DNA of 64,000 nucleotides from Antilocapra americana (Eukaryota; Chordata; Mammalia; Artiodactyla; Antilocapridae), in contig ML660772.1 of assembly GCA_007570785.1 (NCBI GenBank), positions 36,308,815 to 36,372,814 of the forward strand, given 5' to 3'. Each line of letters begins with the position of its first letter. Within the stretch, counting starts at the first letter, position 1. Below the pieces are notes generated by a model, which ran no database searches, was not told the DNA's origin, and worked only from the letters and a program-made list of their open reading frames with translations. The translations under genes were made by a program, and so were the position numbers. Below are positions 11,406 through 21,685 of the stretch, in pieces.

Positions 11406-11605
11406 TTGTGCTTCCCATGTGGATCAGCTGTAAAGAATCCACCTGCCAACGCAGGAGATGTGGGTTCAATCCCTGAGTAAGGAAGATCCCCTTGAAGAGG
11501 AAATGGCAACCCACTCCACTATTCTTGCCATGGACAGAAAAGCCTGGCGGGCTCCAGTCCACAGTCTCAAAGGGTAGAACACAACTGAGTGACTGAGCAC
11601 GTGCA
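11406..11605 (+). mobile_element. Bov-tA SINE
   Basis: TGCTTCCCATGTGGATCAGC, ATGTGGGTTCAATCCCTGAG, ACCCACTCCACTATTCTTGC and CTCAAAGGGTAGAACACAAC mark a forward Bov-tA. It is followed within a few bases by an inverted copy. Confidence 0.9.
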
Positions 11606-11611
11606 TGTGTG

Positions 11612-11828
11612 GTTAAGTTGCTTCAATCATGTCTGACTCATTGAGACTCTATGGACTGTAGCCCTTCAGGCCCCCCTGTCCATGGGATTCTCTAGGCAAG
11701 ACTACGGGAGTGGGTTGCCATTTCCTTCTCCAGGGCATCTTTCTGAGCCAGGGATGGAAGACATGCTTCTTACGTCTACTTGCACTGGCACTCGTATTCT
11801 TTACCACTAGCACCACCTGAAAGCCCTG
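11612..11828 (-). mobile_element. Bov-tA SINE, inverted partner
   Basis: GTTGCTTCAATCATGTCTGA, CTATGGACTGTAGCCCTTCA and TCCATGGGATTCTCTAGGC mark a reverse Bov-tA. With 11406-11605 it forms a tail-to-tail inverted pair. Confidence 0.9.
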
Positions 11829-11875
11829 AGCACACATGTACAGTAAAAACTGTTTACTACAACTATGTCTTAACC

Positions 11876-11917
11876 AATAGATTAATAACTAGTATAATCT
11901 CTGATAACATGCTTAAG
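11876..11917. repeat. 42-bp direct repeat, copy 2
   Basis: Second copy of the 42-bp unit at 10826-10867. Flanks differ on both sides (CACTT versus TAACC to the left; CAT versus TAT to the right). Confidence 0.97.
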
Positions 11918-11924
11918 TATGGAC

Positions 11925-12085
11925 GACAGCCTAGGTTCAATTCCTTAGGGGCTACCACTTTCTCCCTGAGGATCTTGAGCAAAATAGTCTTGGTCTATTT
12001 GCTTTAAAATGAGAGTAACTGATACAAGTAGCTGTCTCATAGAATGATTAAAGGAAACAACCTATATACTAATAACAAAGCCTGG
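11925..12085 (+). repeat. MIR SINE fragment
   Basis: Diverged MIR pattern: CAGCCTAGGTTCAATTCC, CTTGAGCAAAATAGTC, AAAATGAGAGTAACTGATAC and AACAAAGCCTGGCACAT. Confidence 0.6.
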
Positions 12086-12087
12086 CA

Positions 12088-12576
12088 CATACCGGCATGC
12101 TGGTCTGGTTCCAGACCACTGCAATAAAGTATCTCAATAAAGCAAGTCACATGACCTTTTCAGTGAATATAATATTTATGTTTATGCTTACACCATACTG
12201 TAGTTTATTAAATGTTTAAAAAACAATGTGCCTACCCTAATCCACTGTGCCACCTGGGAAGCCCAATTAAAAAATACATTATTGCTAAAAAATGCTAACC
12301 ATCATCTGGGCCTTCAGCTAGTAGTACTGGTAGAAATATCAAAGATCACTGATCACAGATCACCATGACAAACATAATAATGAAAAAAAAAATCTGAAAT
12401 ATTGGGAGCATCACCATAAGAAACAGGAAATGAGCAAATGCTGGTGGAAAATGGCACCAACAGACTTTCTCTACACAGGACTGCCAACAAACCTTCAATC
12501 TGTTATAAAAAATAATTAAAATAAAGCAGTATCTACAAAGTGCAATAAAACAAGGTATGCCTAAAATAATACTCAA
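12088..12576. mobile_element. Internally deleted Tigger1 DNA transposon
   Basis: Left end GGTTCCAGACCACTGCAATA, middle AAAAATGCTAACCATCATCT then ATCAAAGATCACTGATCACA, right end GTGCAATAAAACAAGGTATG. These are the two termini of TcMar-Tigger1 joined with the transposase gene deleted, as in non-autonomous derivatives. Confidence 0.85.
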
Positions 12577-12639
12577 AACTCAGGTATTACTAGGTTTCCA
12601 TGTCTACTATATAGATTGTAAACACTTCAGTTATTGTGG

Positions 12640-13140
12640 TGTATGTCACTCTAGCTCAAGTCCTACCAATGGCTTCCTATCATAACTGGAATAAAATTCA
12701 AAGTCCCTGTCTTGGTCCTGCATGATCTGGCTTCTGGTCATCTTTCAAACCTCACTGCCAAGCTAGACACATCTGTACCAGCTGTTCTTTCTGCTTCAGA
12801 TCCCCTCCTCAAGCCTTCTACCTTTACTTCATCTAGTTTTTTGTCTATACATCATTATAGAAAGATCTCTCCTAATAATTCCATTCAAAAGCTCTTTCTG
12901 CCACCCCTTTCATTAGCTCTTTACCTCATCTGCTCTATTTCTCTTTACATTTATAATTAGTACTGGATATCACATTACAGATGTATTTATTCATCTGCTT
13001 ATTATCTGCCCCACCTTGACTACAGTGTAAGCTCCATGAGGTCAGGGAATGCAGCTTATACATAGCTATATCCTAAGTTTCTAAAACATTACCTGCATCT
13101 AGGAGCTTCTCAACAAGTTGTCAAACAACTGAATTAAATA
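12640..13140 (+). repeat. L2 LINE 3' fragment
   Basis: TGGTCCTGCATGATCTGGCT, then CCTTGACTACAGTGTAAGCT, CCATGAGGTCAGGGAATGCA and a final CTTCTCAACAAGTTGTC follow the L2 3' end. Old and diverged. Confidence 0.7.
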
Positions 13141-13203
13141 ACTCAACAGGATATAAGAATGCATCACACATGGTCAATCTCCATAAAGGGTTTATAATCT
13201 TTT

Positions 13204-13356
13204 ATAGAAGGAGAATGGAGGATGACACAGCAACCCACTCCAGTTTTTCTGCCTGGAGAATCCCATGGACAGGGGAGCCTGGCAGGCTGCAGCCCATAGG
13301 GTTGCACCAAGTTGGACACAACTGAAGTGACTTAGCATGCACGCATAGAAGGAGAA
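13204..13356 (+). mobile_element. 5'-truncated Bov-tA with 12-bp target duplication
   Basis: The 3' half of Bov-tA (AGCAACCCACTCCAGTTTTT to GGACACAACTGAAGTGACTT) is flanked by ATAGAAGGAGAA at 13204-13215 and again at 13345-13356. Confidence 0.9.
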
Positions 13357-13392
13357 ACAGTCACAACGACTGCGTGTTTGTCATCCTTGCCT

Positions 13393-13602
13393 GTTGTTGT
13401 TTAGTTGCTAAGTCATGTCTGACTCGTTTGCGACCTCATGGACTGTAGCCCGCCAGGTTCCTCTGTCCATGGGATTTTCCAGGCAGGAATACCGAAGTCA
13501 GTTGCCATTTCCTTCTCCAGGAGATCTTCCCGACCCAGGGATAGAACCCACATATCTCCTGCACTGGCAGGCAGATCCTCTACCAACTGAGCCACCAGGG
13601 TC
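13393..13602 (-). mobile_element. Bov-tA SINE
   Basis: Reverse Bov-tA with GTCATGTCTGACTCGTTTGC, GGGATTTTCCAGGCAGGAAT and CAACTGAGCCACCAGGGTC. Confidence 0.92.
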
Positions 13603-13847
13603 ACTTTAAATTTTAAAGTGGTTGCTTATATAAAGGATAAATTTTATTATCTTCATCCAAGGGTTAATTGTCAAGAATAAAAAACTCGTCATGTATACTC
13701 ATTAACTTTGAAAGTATTGAGAGCAAATCTAATAGCTGTATAAATTTAGTCTCTAGTCTGTTGGCCATCAGGAGTTGAACTATGTCTTCTGCCTTAGGAG
13801 GCACACACATAAATGTACTTGAAATACTCCATATATAATGTGACTAG

Positions 13848-13867
13848 GGGCTCCCCAGTTGGCACTA

Positions 13868-13898
<31 letters not shown>

Positions 13899-14075
13899 CC
13901 TGGCTGCAAATGCAAGGATACATAAAGAGATGTGGGTTTGATTCCCTAGAGGAGGACATCGCAACCCATTCCAATATTCTTGCCTGGAAAATTCCATGGA
14001 CAGAGGAGCCTGGTGGGTTACAGTCCAAGAGTTGCAAAGAGTCGGACACAACTGAAGTGACTTAGCATGCATGCA
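13848..14075 (+). mobile_element. Bov-tA SINE with internal A25 tract
   Basis: Forward Bov-tA (GCTCCCCAGTTGGCACTAGT to AGTCGGACACAACTGAAGTG). The position just after the A-box region is occupied by 25 consecutive A at 13874-13898. Near-identical 11-mers AATGTGACTAG and AATATGACTAG flank the element. Confidence 0.9.
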
Positions 14076-14373
14076 ATATGACTAGCAGAAATGCCATTTG
14101 ACTGAGCTAGTCAGTCAAGACTAATGTCCAATTGTAATCTGGTTGCATCACATTTCTAGTCATTTTATCATCTCAACAGGTGATTGAAAAGCCCTGATTC
14201 TACCCGCTGATTTTACTGAGAGCCTAGACTCACATTCCTGAAATCCAGTTGGTCACACAACTTTAACCTTCACTGAAGCAAAGGAATAAGACAGCTCTCC
14301 TTCCTGTGTCTATGTTACCCTCAGGCTTTCTTTGATCCTTCACAGAGAGAGGAGCAAATAACAAACAAAAAAA

Positions 14374-14391
14374 AGAGAGAGAGAGAGAGAG
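14374..14391. repeat. (AG)n microsatellite
   Basis: Nine AG units after an A-rich run. Confidence 0.95.
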
Positions 14392-14724
14392 GTGGTGGGG
14401 GGAGGTGGGCAGAGAAAGTATCAGATTTAGAAGACACCGTGTCCCCTAAATTGTGAAGCCTTTGAATGTTTATGTGCTGCTTTTAGAAAGGTCAATCCCA
14501 GTGGTAAACCTAGCTAGATCAATGGAAGGATTTTGAAAACTTTCCATCAGGATCAAAGACATCAATTCAGTTAATGGAAACAACTTGTGTGAAGGGTCAG
14601 ATACAAAGCCATTCATTTTTTTTTTTTTAAGCTTTCCAAATTAAGGCAAGATGATGGTTCAGTGTTTTACATCTTCAATATTAGTTTGAGATGCATCTCA
14701 CATGCAGAGACATACGTGTGTGCC

Positions 14725-14890
14725 AGGGGCTTGTATAATCCTGGCTTTATCACCCACTGGCTTGTGGTAGGTGGCTCATGGCCTTGAGCATGTTCTGACC
14801 TCTCTGCTTCTTCAGGTTCCTCATCTATAAAATGGATAGTTGGCTACGTCATATTGCCTGGGACATCATAAGTACTAGACAAATGCAAAG
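14725..14890 (+). repeat. MIR SINE fragment
   Basis: TAATCCTGGCTTTATCACCC, CTTGAGCATGTTCTGACCTC, CAGGTTCCTCATCTATAAAA and TGGATAGTTGGCTACGTCAT follow the MIR core. Confidence 0.75.
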
Positions 14891-15715
14891 CATTGAATCT
14901 ATCCATTTTGTATCTAGAATTTGCTACTCTTTCCTGATAATCATATTCTCCTCCTTCCTTTTAATAACAGAACTACTCAGTTTTAGCCGAATGCCTGGTT
15001 GCCCAGCAAGTGCACACACTCCCAGCTAGGTGTGAACATGTGTCTAATTTCTTGGGCAGGATGGGTGTGTGCAGCTCCTCTGAAAGGCAGGGACTTGCCC
15101 TCCTGGCTCTCCTCCCTCAGGCTGGACCCTGCGAGCACGAGTCGCGACTGTCTGACCAAGCCCACACATGACACCCAAGGGCGAGGAGCTTGGGAGAGAG
15201 ACGGAACTGAGGCCCTGAGACCCTGCACCTTCCACCACCCTGGGTCCCTCACACATGCTGGGACTTCTGTGTTTGAGAAAATAAACTTCTGTACTGTCCA
15301 AGTCATAATTGCTTCTGCTGAAGTGGCAACCCAATACAATAATGAATGCTAGCATATTTACTCAATTTTAAATTGAGCAGGTTTACAGCCCGGCAGAGTT
15401 CATAGCCAGGCATCTTGATAGCTACAGTTATTCTCTCTCATACTAATGAGCAATTACTTGATGCCAAGTCCTTGTTAGGAAAAGACACCCTCCTCCTGCC
15501 CAAATTATAACAGTTGGCGGGTCACAGGCAGTCTCTGGGTCCCAGCAATTTCCAGGCAAGGTACCAGCCGGTTTCCAGGGAGGGGGCCCTGGAAAGGTCA
15601 TGAGGTCAGAGCACAGCGGGAGGAGGGGCTCACACCGCTCTCAGCGTAAAGCTGAGCAACCAACTAATCCACACTGGGGCCGGAGCGTGAGGCTCCGCCT
15701 GGCAGGTCCACCTAC

Positions 15716-15795
15716 CAGTCTGAGGTAGTTCTGCAGCATCTGAAGAGGGATCATAGACGCGTAGGTCACACTACTGAGGCAGCCCTCCTGAGGTC
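15716..15795 (-). CDS. CTTNBP2: CTTNBP2 exon, C-terminal region
   Basis: This 80-nt exon enters in phase 1 (CTCTCAG acceptor with a good pyrimidine tract) and ends in phase 0 (CTG/GTAGGT). It encodes [20 protein letters not shown] and then QNYLRL. Family members keep the GPQEGCLSS turn and the QMxQNYLRLVEQY helix, which is completed in the exon at 4595-4681. The next intron (4682-15715) is 11 kb. The exon is short, but the match over all 26 codons plus both splice sites makes the call firm. Confidence 0.95.
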
Positions 15796-16378
15796 CTGAG
15801 AGAAGGAAACACAGAAGGAAGATGAGCTCTTCACGTCAACTGTAAGGATGACCGAAGCCTAACAGAGCTGAATGTGAGATGCAAGATGGCTACCGGCTTC
15901 TGTAGGCAGGGCTGACCTGTGGCCTGGAGGAACCAGTGTGCCTTGACCGTCGTGGAAATGCTGTGACACCTTGGACTGGCTGAGGAACAGCTCCTGCCAT
16001 GGCTCCCAAGAGTTCCTCAGCTGGCCTGATCTTCCCCCGGGGAGCCCACCCATCCCATGAATCATGACCAGGGCCTTCAGATCCAGGTTCCAACACCGTA
16101 GCTTGTATCTTCTCTGATTGCTGGATTCAGTATTTTATTGCTTATAAGCCATGTATAACACCAATCCTCAGATGTTCTAGCTTTGCCAGCATCAATGTAC
16201 AGGTGCATTCCCAAATTCTGACCCCTGCTTCCACCCCCTTCTGTGTTCTGCCACTCTCTCAATATGGCGTTCGAGCCCAAAGGAACTTTCTGGAATGGTC
16301 TCAGAAAGTTTATTAGTTGATTATTTAGTTGATTATTTAGTTGAAACTAAACTAAAACTTTATTAGTTGAAACTGAGT

Positions 16379-16437
16379 TTTTATGGCAAAACCAACACAA
16401 TAAAAAAAATAAATAAATAAAATAAATAAATAAAAGC
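16379..16437 (+). mobile_element. L1 3' tail fragment with AAAT repeats
   Basis: TTATGGCAAAACCAACACAA followed by TAAAA/AAAT units is the extreme 3' end of the artiodactyl L1 seen intact at 33270-33318. This appears to be a very short L1 tail insertion. Confidence 0.65.
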
Positions 16438-16529
16438 TCCATTCCCCAACCTGGGAAATACACGATAAAATCAGTAGCCTTTTAGCATTAATGGCTGGCA
16501 AACTGAGAATTCCTATACTAGCTGCACAC

Positions 16530-16720
16530 ACTCAGACAAGAACATCAATCTCTCTGAGCCTCAATTTCCTTATACATAAAATGAGGATAAACAGAGATAC
16601 ATATCTTAATTATGCTGTTGTAAGGATTACATGATCTTATTCTTGTCATGTACTGTGAACAACAGGACTAAGCACACAGTAGATGCTCACTGAAGATTAA
16701 CTTGTACCATAATAATCACA
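16530..16720 (+). repeat. MIR SINE fragment
   Basis: CAATCTCTCTGAGCCTCAAT, TTCCTTATACATAAAATGAG, TGTTGTAAGGATTACATGAT and CACAGTAGATGCTCACTGAA follow MIR. Confidence 0.75.
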
Positions 16721-17045
16721 TTCGTCATATGCTGTACTTGACAGGAGTAAGACATTTTTATTAATATGGTATCTGTCACTCTCTTATCAGCACATCAGCT
16801 TTTTCCTAATGAGAAATGCAAGCAGAGTTGCAGCAATCAGTGATCAGAAGAGACATCATCACAGGTGTCAGAAACATGGCTTTTGATTTTTCTTCTCCTT
16901 AATCAAATATTTTTAAAAAAAAATCTAACTATTCAGCAGTGGGAGTCACGCACACATGGCTTGGGGACACAGGACAAAATCATGAATCATGAAACACTCG
17001 TGATGCAAACTCTCTCAACGTTGCCTCAGATTGGGATATCCTTAC

Positions 17046-17141
17046 CTGATAAAAGCACAGTGACCTGCTCTGCTTTGTTCGTTCTCATAAAGTCCCACGG
17101 GGACTGGGTGAAGCTCTGACCTGCTGACCACGGCACATTTC
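17046..17141 (-). CDS. CTTNBP2: CTTNBP2 exon, C-terminal region
   Basis: This 96-nt exon is symmetric (phase 1 at both ends). It encodes [20 protein letters not shown] followed by [12 protein letters not shown]. The WDFMR segment and the hydrophobic strand VTVLLSG are conserved in the family. The acceptor is unusual only in its weak pyrimidine tract (TATTGAACTAG); the donor is CAG/GTAAGG. The neighbouring exon at 15716-15795 continues the frame after 1,250 bp. Compared with human as I recall it there are conservative changes (R-T-N for R-K-N, Q-V for H-I). Confidence 0.94.
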
Positions 17142-17854
17142 CTAGTTCAATAAAAGGAAAAAGGAAATGTCAAGAGATGCTTAAAAGGAATTCTTCTTAT
17201 AAGAGTCAATGTACACTCTCCTGTGTGAGACCCTTAAGGACTCTAGAGCTGTCTAGGGCTGTCAGAGACACAGACTTTGGAAAGGGTCACACAAAGGGTT
17301 AACTCCCCAGCTTAATTTTCAGTGATAGTCGGTGGGAGGCCTTCAAGCTATAGGGATTGAATAAAATCTGGAGAGTGCAAATATCAAAAATATGTCCAGG
17401 GTGTAGTTTTTAAGAACAAAGGAGATGATACCTTTCCATGGTTCTTCTAGTGCCTGCTTCACAACACTGGAGCACTCTGAATGAGGCAAGAGATCCTTTA
17501 TGATCCAGTCCCTGAAACCCTTTCCAACACATTTTTGGATTCACAGGCAACTTCAGGGGCTCAGAATAAATCAAACCTTTCACAGTCTGGGCTCTCTGCT
17601 CACTCTTGCTCAGAAAAAAAGGGCCCCCAACTTTGTAAGTGTCCATTCTGGGGAGGGAGCAGTTATAAGCACTTATTTTCACCCCTTCCTTCCATAGATC
17701 AATTCCTAAATGCCTATCCTTAGCACACCCCCAAAATGCATGCATAGCTCACCTGTAACTCACTGTTTCTCTGTTGCCCTTGGTCCCTTTAATCCAGCTT
17801 AGGTTATTGATACTGTAAACTTTCTCGTATACATACATAGTAACAGTGTTAGGG

Positions 17855-18341
17855 AGGCATACCTCCTTTTACTGTGCTTTGCTTTTTTGCATATCACAGA
17901 TATTGTTATTTACAAATTGAAGGTTCTCCACCTTGCATCGATCAAGCCTATCAGGGCCATTTTTCCAGCAGCCCGTTTGCTCACTTTTGTGCCTGTGTCA
18001 CGCTTTTGGTAATTCTCACAATATTATTTCAGATGTTTTCACTCTCGTTATCTATGTTATCACTGATCTGTGATCAGTGATCTTTGATGTTACTGTTGCA
18101 AAAGGATTGTAATTTGCTGAAGGTTCAGATGATGGCAAGCACTTTTTAGCAAAAGTTTTTAATTCAGTATGCATAGTTTTTTAGACATTGCTACTGTACA
18201 CTTAATAAACTGCAGTATATTGTAAGTAATTTTTATTTGCACCGAGAAACCAAGAAATTCATGTGACTTGATTTATACCAGGAAACTTTTATTGCTGTGG
18301 TCTGGAACTGAACCTGCAGTGACCCTGAGGTAGTATGCCTA
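17855..18341. mobile_element. Internally deleted Tigger1 DNA transposon, opposite orientation
   Basis: Begins AGGCATACCTCCTTTTACTG and ends CCCTGAGGTAGTATGCCT, with imperfect inverted termini and TA next to the right end. Internal TATCACTGATCTGTGATCAG and GAAGGTTCAGATGATGGCAA are the reverse complement of parts of the copy at 12088-12576. Confidence 0.85.
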
Positions 18342-18964
18342 TAATCACCAACTATCAAGTGGCCACAGCCAGGTACCAAACTAAAGACCTAACCCACAGA
18401 ACTCAATGATCTTTTAGACATGAAATGCTACTTGGGTGCCCCACAACTCAGGGACAAGAATGAACACCAGAACAGACTGGCCTTTGCACCCACTGCTCAC
18501 AGAAGTACATGGATTTGATGGTGGTGAACAACCACCTGCCTTCCCCAGTTTCCAGGTTAGCTGGATGAGGGTTGATGATGGAGGGCCTATTCCTTCAAAG
18601 CAAGGCTGTGCTGACTTCGTTTATTAGAATTCAGAAGAACCACAGATCCTTGGGCAGACCCACACTTTAAATAACACTGCACCTGTGGGCAAATGAGGTC
18701 CTGAGAATCATGTGACTTCTTTTCTAAATATACTTCTAAAATGATATAATTCTGTAATAATCATTTTAAGATCATAACAATCCATAAAATTAAGTTGTGA
18801 ATAATCTGCTTCAAAAATGAGTGGATATATATGTTTTCAAAGTGATTTAGGGTCTATGCCTGAACAGAATGAAAAACGCTTTCTAATATAAGCTGATAGA
18901 TACATTAACCTCATGCTGAAACTTGCCCTTTCCTCAGTCTTGACTCTTCTTTTGCAACATGGTG

Positions 18965-19140
18965 CTATTGAAAATACCCAGACTTTCCTATCAGACAGAC
19001 TGGGATTTGAGAATTGACTGCTTTGTTCCTTAGCTGTGTGACCTCAGGCAAGTTATCTTGTAACTAGCTATCTGTAAATGAGCCTGCTGTAAGGACTCAG
19101 TGAGGTCTGTATATAAATATAGCTCCTAGCACAGTCCTGA
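18965..19140 (+). repeat. MIR SINE fragment
   Basis: GACTGGGATTTGAGAATTGA, TTAGCTGTGTGACCTCAGGC, AAGTTATCTTGTAACTAGCT and TAGCTCCTAGCACAGTCCTG follow MIR. Confidence 0.78.
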
Positions 19141-19779
19141 TACCACAGGAGTTTCCCCATAGATGTCCGATCTCCTAGTTCAACAGGAAAGAGACTAACC
19201 AGGACAACTAACATTTACAGTACATGTATTATGCTCACCAGAAAGCAAATCTTATCTTTTTAAGTTCTTCGGAGTCCCACCAAACAGAAACAACCAGTTA
19301 TCACCCCAACTCCTCCCAAGTGGGAGCCTTGACTACATCTTCATTAAAGGGCTTCTTCTAACTCTCGGCTTTATTAGGAGTCTCGTCTGAAGGTAAGGGG
19401 TTCATGCTCTACCACACCTCTGCTGCAGTCCAAGTACAAACTTGGAGCTGTGTTCAGAGCTTGTGCATTAGCAAGTAGCTGCAATATGGTTAGTTTCTTG
19501 CATTTATTTATCAAAATAGCAAGTGCAATCACAAAGCCTGATCAAGGGCTTTCATGTTCTTCACTCTGGGTATTATTTGAGGTATAAAAGCATGTTTATA
19601 CCAACAGGCAACATTATGTAATGGCTGCATTTTGAAAACTCAAGGTTTTCAGCACCAGCAACTGCCACAAGTGAGCTTTGAATGTATTTAATCAACGGAC
19701 TATGAATCAGGTTAGGGAGCCCATAAACATAAATAAACCCAGAAATTTAACTTTCCCTTCATTGCGGGACTGCTGATAC

Positions 19780-20055
19780 CTAACGTGATGGATCGCACAC
19801 TGCTTGCACTGAGGCCAATGCTGGAGTCGGTGGTGCTATTAAACGTCATGTCTTCCAGGCTCCACCATCCATCAGAAGAGATTGCTTGGAAATGGTTTGT
19901 CAGAGCTTGAATCACTGCTTTTGAAAAATCATCCCATGATGTCTGTTTGCGAATATTTAAAGCACATACTGTGTTTTCACATTCAAAGTCATCGGCACCA
20001 TAGTTGCCTGGTTCAATCTCACCCACTGAAATCCTTAAGGGTATTTTAAGAGCAT
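19780..20055 (-). CDS. CTTNBP2: CTTNBP2 exon downstream of ankyrin repeats
   Basis: This 276-nt exon is symmetric (phase 1 at both ends). It starts with the last two bases of an Asn codon, then [20 protein letters not shown], and continues with [40 protein letters not shown] and [13 protein letters not shown]. The segment links the ankyrin domain to the NTPase-like C-terminal region. The block with [11 protein letters not shown] and [14 protein letters not shown] is strongly conserved in CTTNBP2 and looks like a folded ubiquitin-like or navigator-type N-subdomain; that structural reading is only an inference. Acceptor CCAACAG, donor TTAG/GTATCA. Confidence 0.96.
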
Positions 20056-20449
20056 CTGTTGGAAGAAAAAAAAAATTAGGGAAAAAAAAGTCCTGACAGG
20101 AAGTTAACCCGCAAAAATTTTACACAAAAAAGAAACAGATATAAACATTTTGAAAACAAAGCAAAGGACAGCCATCCTTTTTAAATATTGACTGAATATT
20201 TGTTTATTGGAGTAAATTTTGGTCTCCCAATCTCTTCATAGTTTCTTTGGAATCATGTTGCTTGAGCTCTTTATCTATTTGGCCAGCTCTACTTCCTTGA
20301 TTCCTTCACTTGGCAAGATTCTCGTATTCTTTCAAAAAGTATCAGAGAAAACTGGAGCCCTCTCTTGATCCTGAACTCTTAATTGCCCTTTCTCCTCACC
20401 TTCCTTGAAAACATCATGAAGAAGAGGGGTTACCGCTGAATAGGTCAGT

Positions 20450-20660
20450 GTGTGGAGGACACTGGATCCAGGCTCACACAGACCTTGGGCTTGGCCTCAG
20501 GGTTACCTACTACTAGCCATGCATCCTTGGTAAACTGCCGTACGTGCCCGATGCCCCAATTTCTCTACAAAATGGAAGGAAGGTACAAGTGAGTTGCTAT
20601 GAAGAGTAAATGAATTTGTGTTTGGAGGGGCTTTAACACACTACTTGTATAACACATTGT
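20450..20660 (+). repeat. MIR SINE fragment
   Basis: GTGGAGGACACTGGATCCAG, CATCCTTGGTAAACTGCC and CCAATTTCTCTACAAAATGG follow a diverged MIR. Confidence 0.6.
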
Positions 20661-21473
20661 CTGTTACCACACTATCTTACAAGAACTAGCAGGTACTTGA
20701 TAAATGGTAAACAGTGCAGTAGAAGCTTTTAAAATAATCCTTCCAATCTCTCCGTGATACCAACTGAGGGATTCCCTCAGGTGGACAGCACCCCATGTAC
20801 TTCTGTTCTCATGAACTGAATTATATGCAGGAGCCACTTGTGTTTAGTCCTAATCGTCACGTCTGCTGAACACAAACTATAATTGGTAAATTAAATATTC
20901 CAGATACTTAAGAAATGAGTTCCTACTTCTAGAAAATCAGAACACTTTTTAAACTGAATAAAGGAGCTGCTATAAAAGTTTTTAATGCGACATGGACAAG
21001 ATGGCTAAATAAAACTAGAAAAAAATTTAATTGTCTTGAGACAGATATTGTCATTAGTTTGCTTCATAAATATGTTTAAATCCTCAAACACTAGAAACCA
21101 CAGATGAAATATTAAAGATGTGATCTGTTCGAGTAAGAATACATGGCATTTCAATCAGGAGAACCACATTGATATGAAGAGCTTCACCTAAAAGTTCAAA
21201 GAATTACATGGTGTGTTTTAAATTAAAACAAAATGTTTAAAAATGTTATTTTTATGATCCCTTTCTTAAACTTTTCTTATTTTTCCATTAACTGACCAAC
21301 TTGTTGTTCAGTTGCTAAGTCTTATCTGACTCATTGTGACCCCAAGGACTGTAGCATGCCAGGCTCCTCTGTCCTAAACTATTTTCCAGACTTGGCTCAA
21401 ATTCAAATCTGTTGAGTCAGTGATGCTATCTAAACATCTCATCCTCTGCCACCCCTTTCTCTGTTTGCCTTCA

Positions 21474-21685
21474 ATCTTTTCCAGCATCAGGCTTCTCTTG
21501 TGGTAAAAAATATGCCTGCAATGAGGCAAACCTGGGTTTCATCTCTGGGTTGGGAAGATCCCCTGGAGAAGGCAAAGGCTATCCCCTCTGGTATTCTGGT
21601 CTGGAGAATTTCATGGACTCTATAGTCCATGGGGTTGCAAAAAGTCAGACACAACCGAGAAATTTTCACTTTCCCAACATCAGGC
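21474..21685 (+). mobile_element. Bov-tA SINE nested in BovB, with target duplication
   Basis: Forward Bov-tA (TTCTCTTGTGGTAAAAAATA to AAAAAGTCAGACACAACCGA) interrupts the BovB 3' region. CAGCATCAGGCT precedes it and CAACATCAGGCT follows it; the BovB sequence is continuous once the insert is set aside. Confidence 0.88.

Larger units (their letters stand above)
4682..15715 (-). other. CTTNBP2: 11-kb CTTNBP2 intron
   Basis: Holds BovA SINEs, a 3'-truncated BovB 5' fragment (9680-10497), a tail-to-tail SINE pair (11406-11828), a MIR, a deleted Tigger1 (12088-12576), an L2 (12640-13140), more SINEs and a GA microsatellite. From 4682 to about 8160 the sequence is unique, with no supported gene; the open frames at 5515-5750 and 7679-7990 have no family signal. 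Between 8540 and 9680 there is a CTCF-like motif (9130-9145) but otherwise nothing recognisable. From 14891 to 15715 I see no repeat; 15500-15700 is GC-richer. Confidence 0.8.
15796..17045 (-). other. CTTNBP2: 1.25-kb CTTNBP2 intron
   Basis: Contains an L1-tail/AAAT tract (16379-16437) and a MIR (16530-16720). From 15796 to 16300 I see nothing recognisable; the minus-strand open frames there overlap one another and have no family signal. A short tandem around 16309-16375 repeats ATTAGTTGATTATTTAGTTG-like units. Confidence 0.8.
17142..19779 (-). other. CTTNBP2: 2.6-kb CTTNBP2 intron
   Basis: Contains a deleted Tigger1 (17855-18341) and a MIR (18965-19140). The stretches 17142-17850, 18345-18960 and 19145-19779 hold no supported gene or recognised repeat. 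Confidence 0.8.

Noticed and set aside
14983..15355. Overlapping frames of 103-118 codons on both strands
   Set aside because: Three mutually overlapping frames in a GC-richer intron segment; no family match, no splice logic with CTTNBP2.
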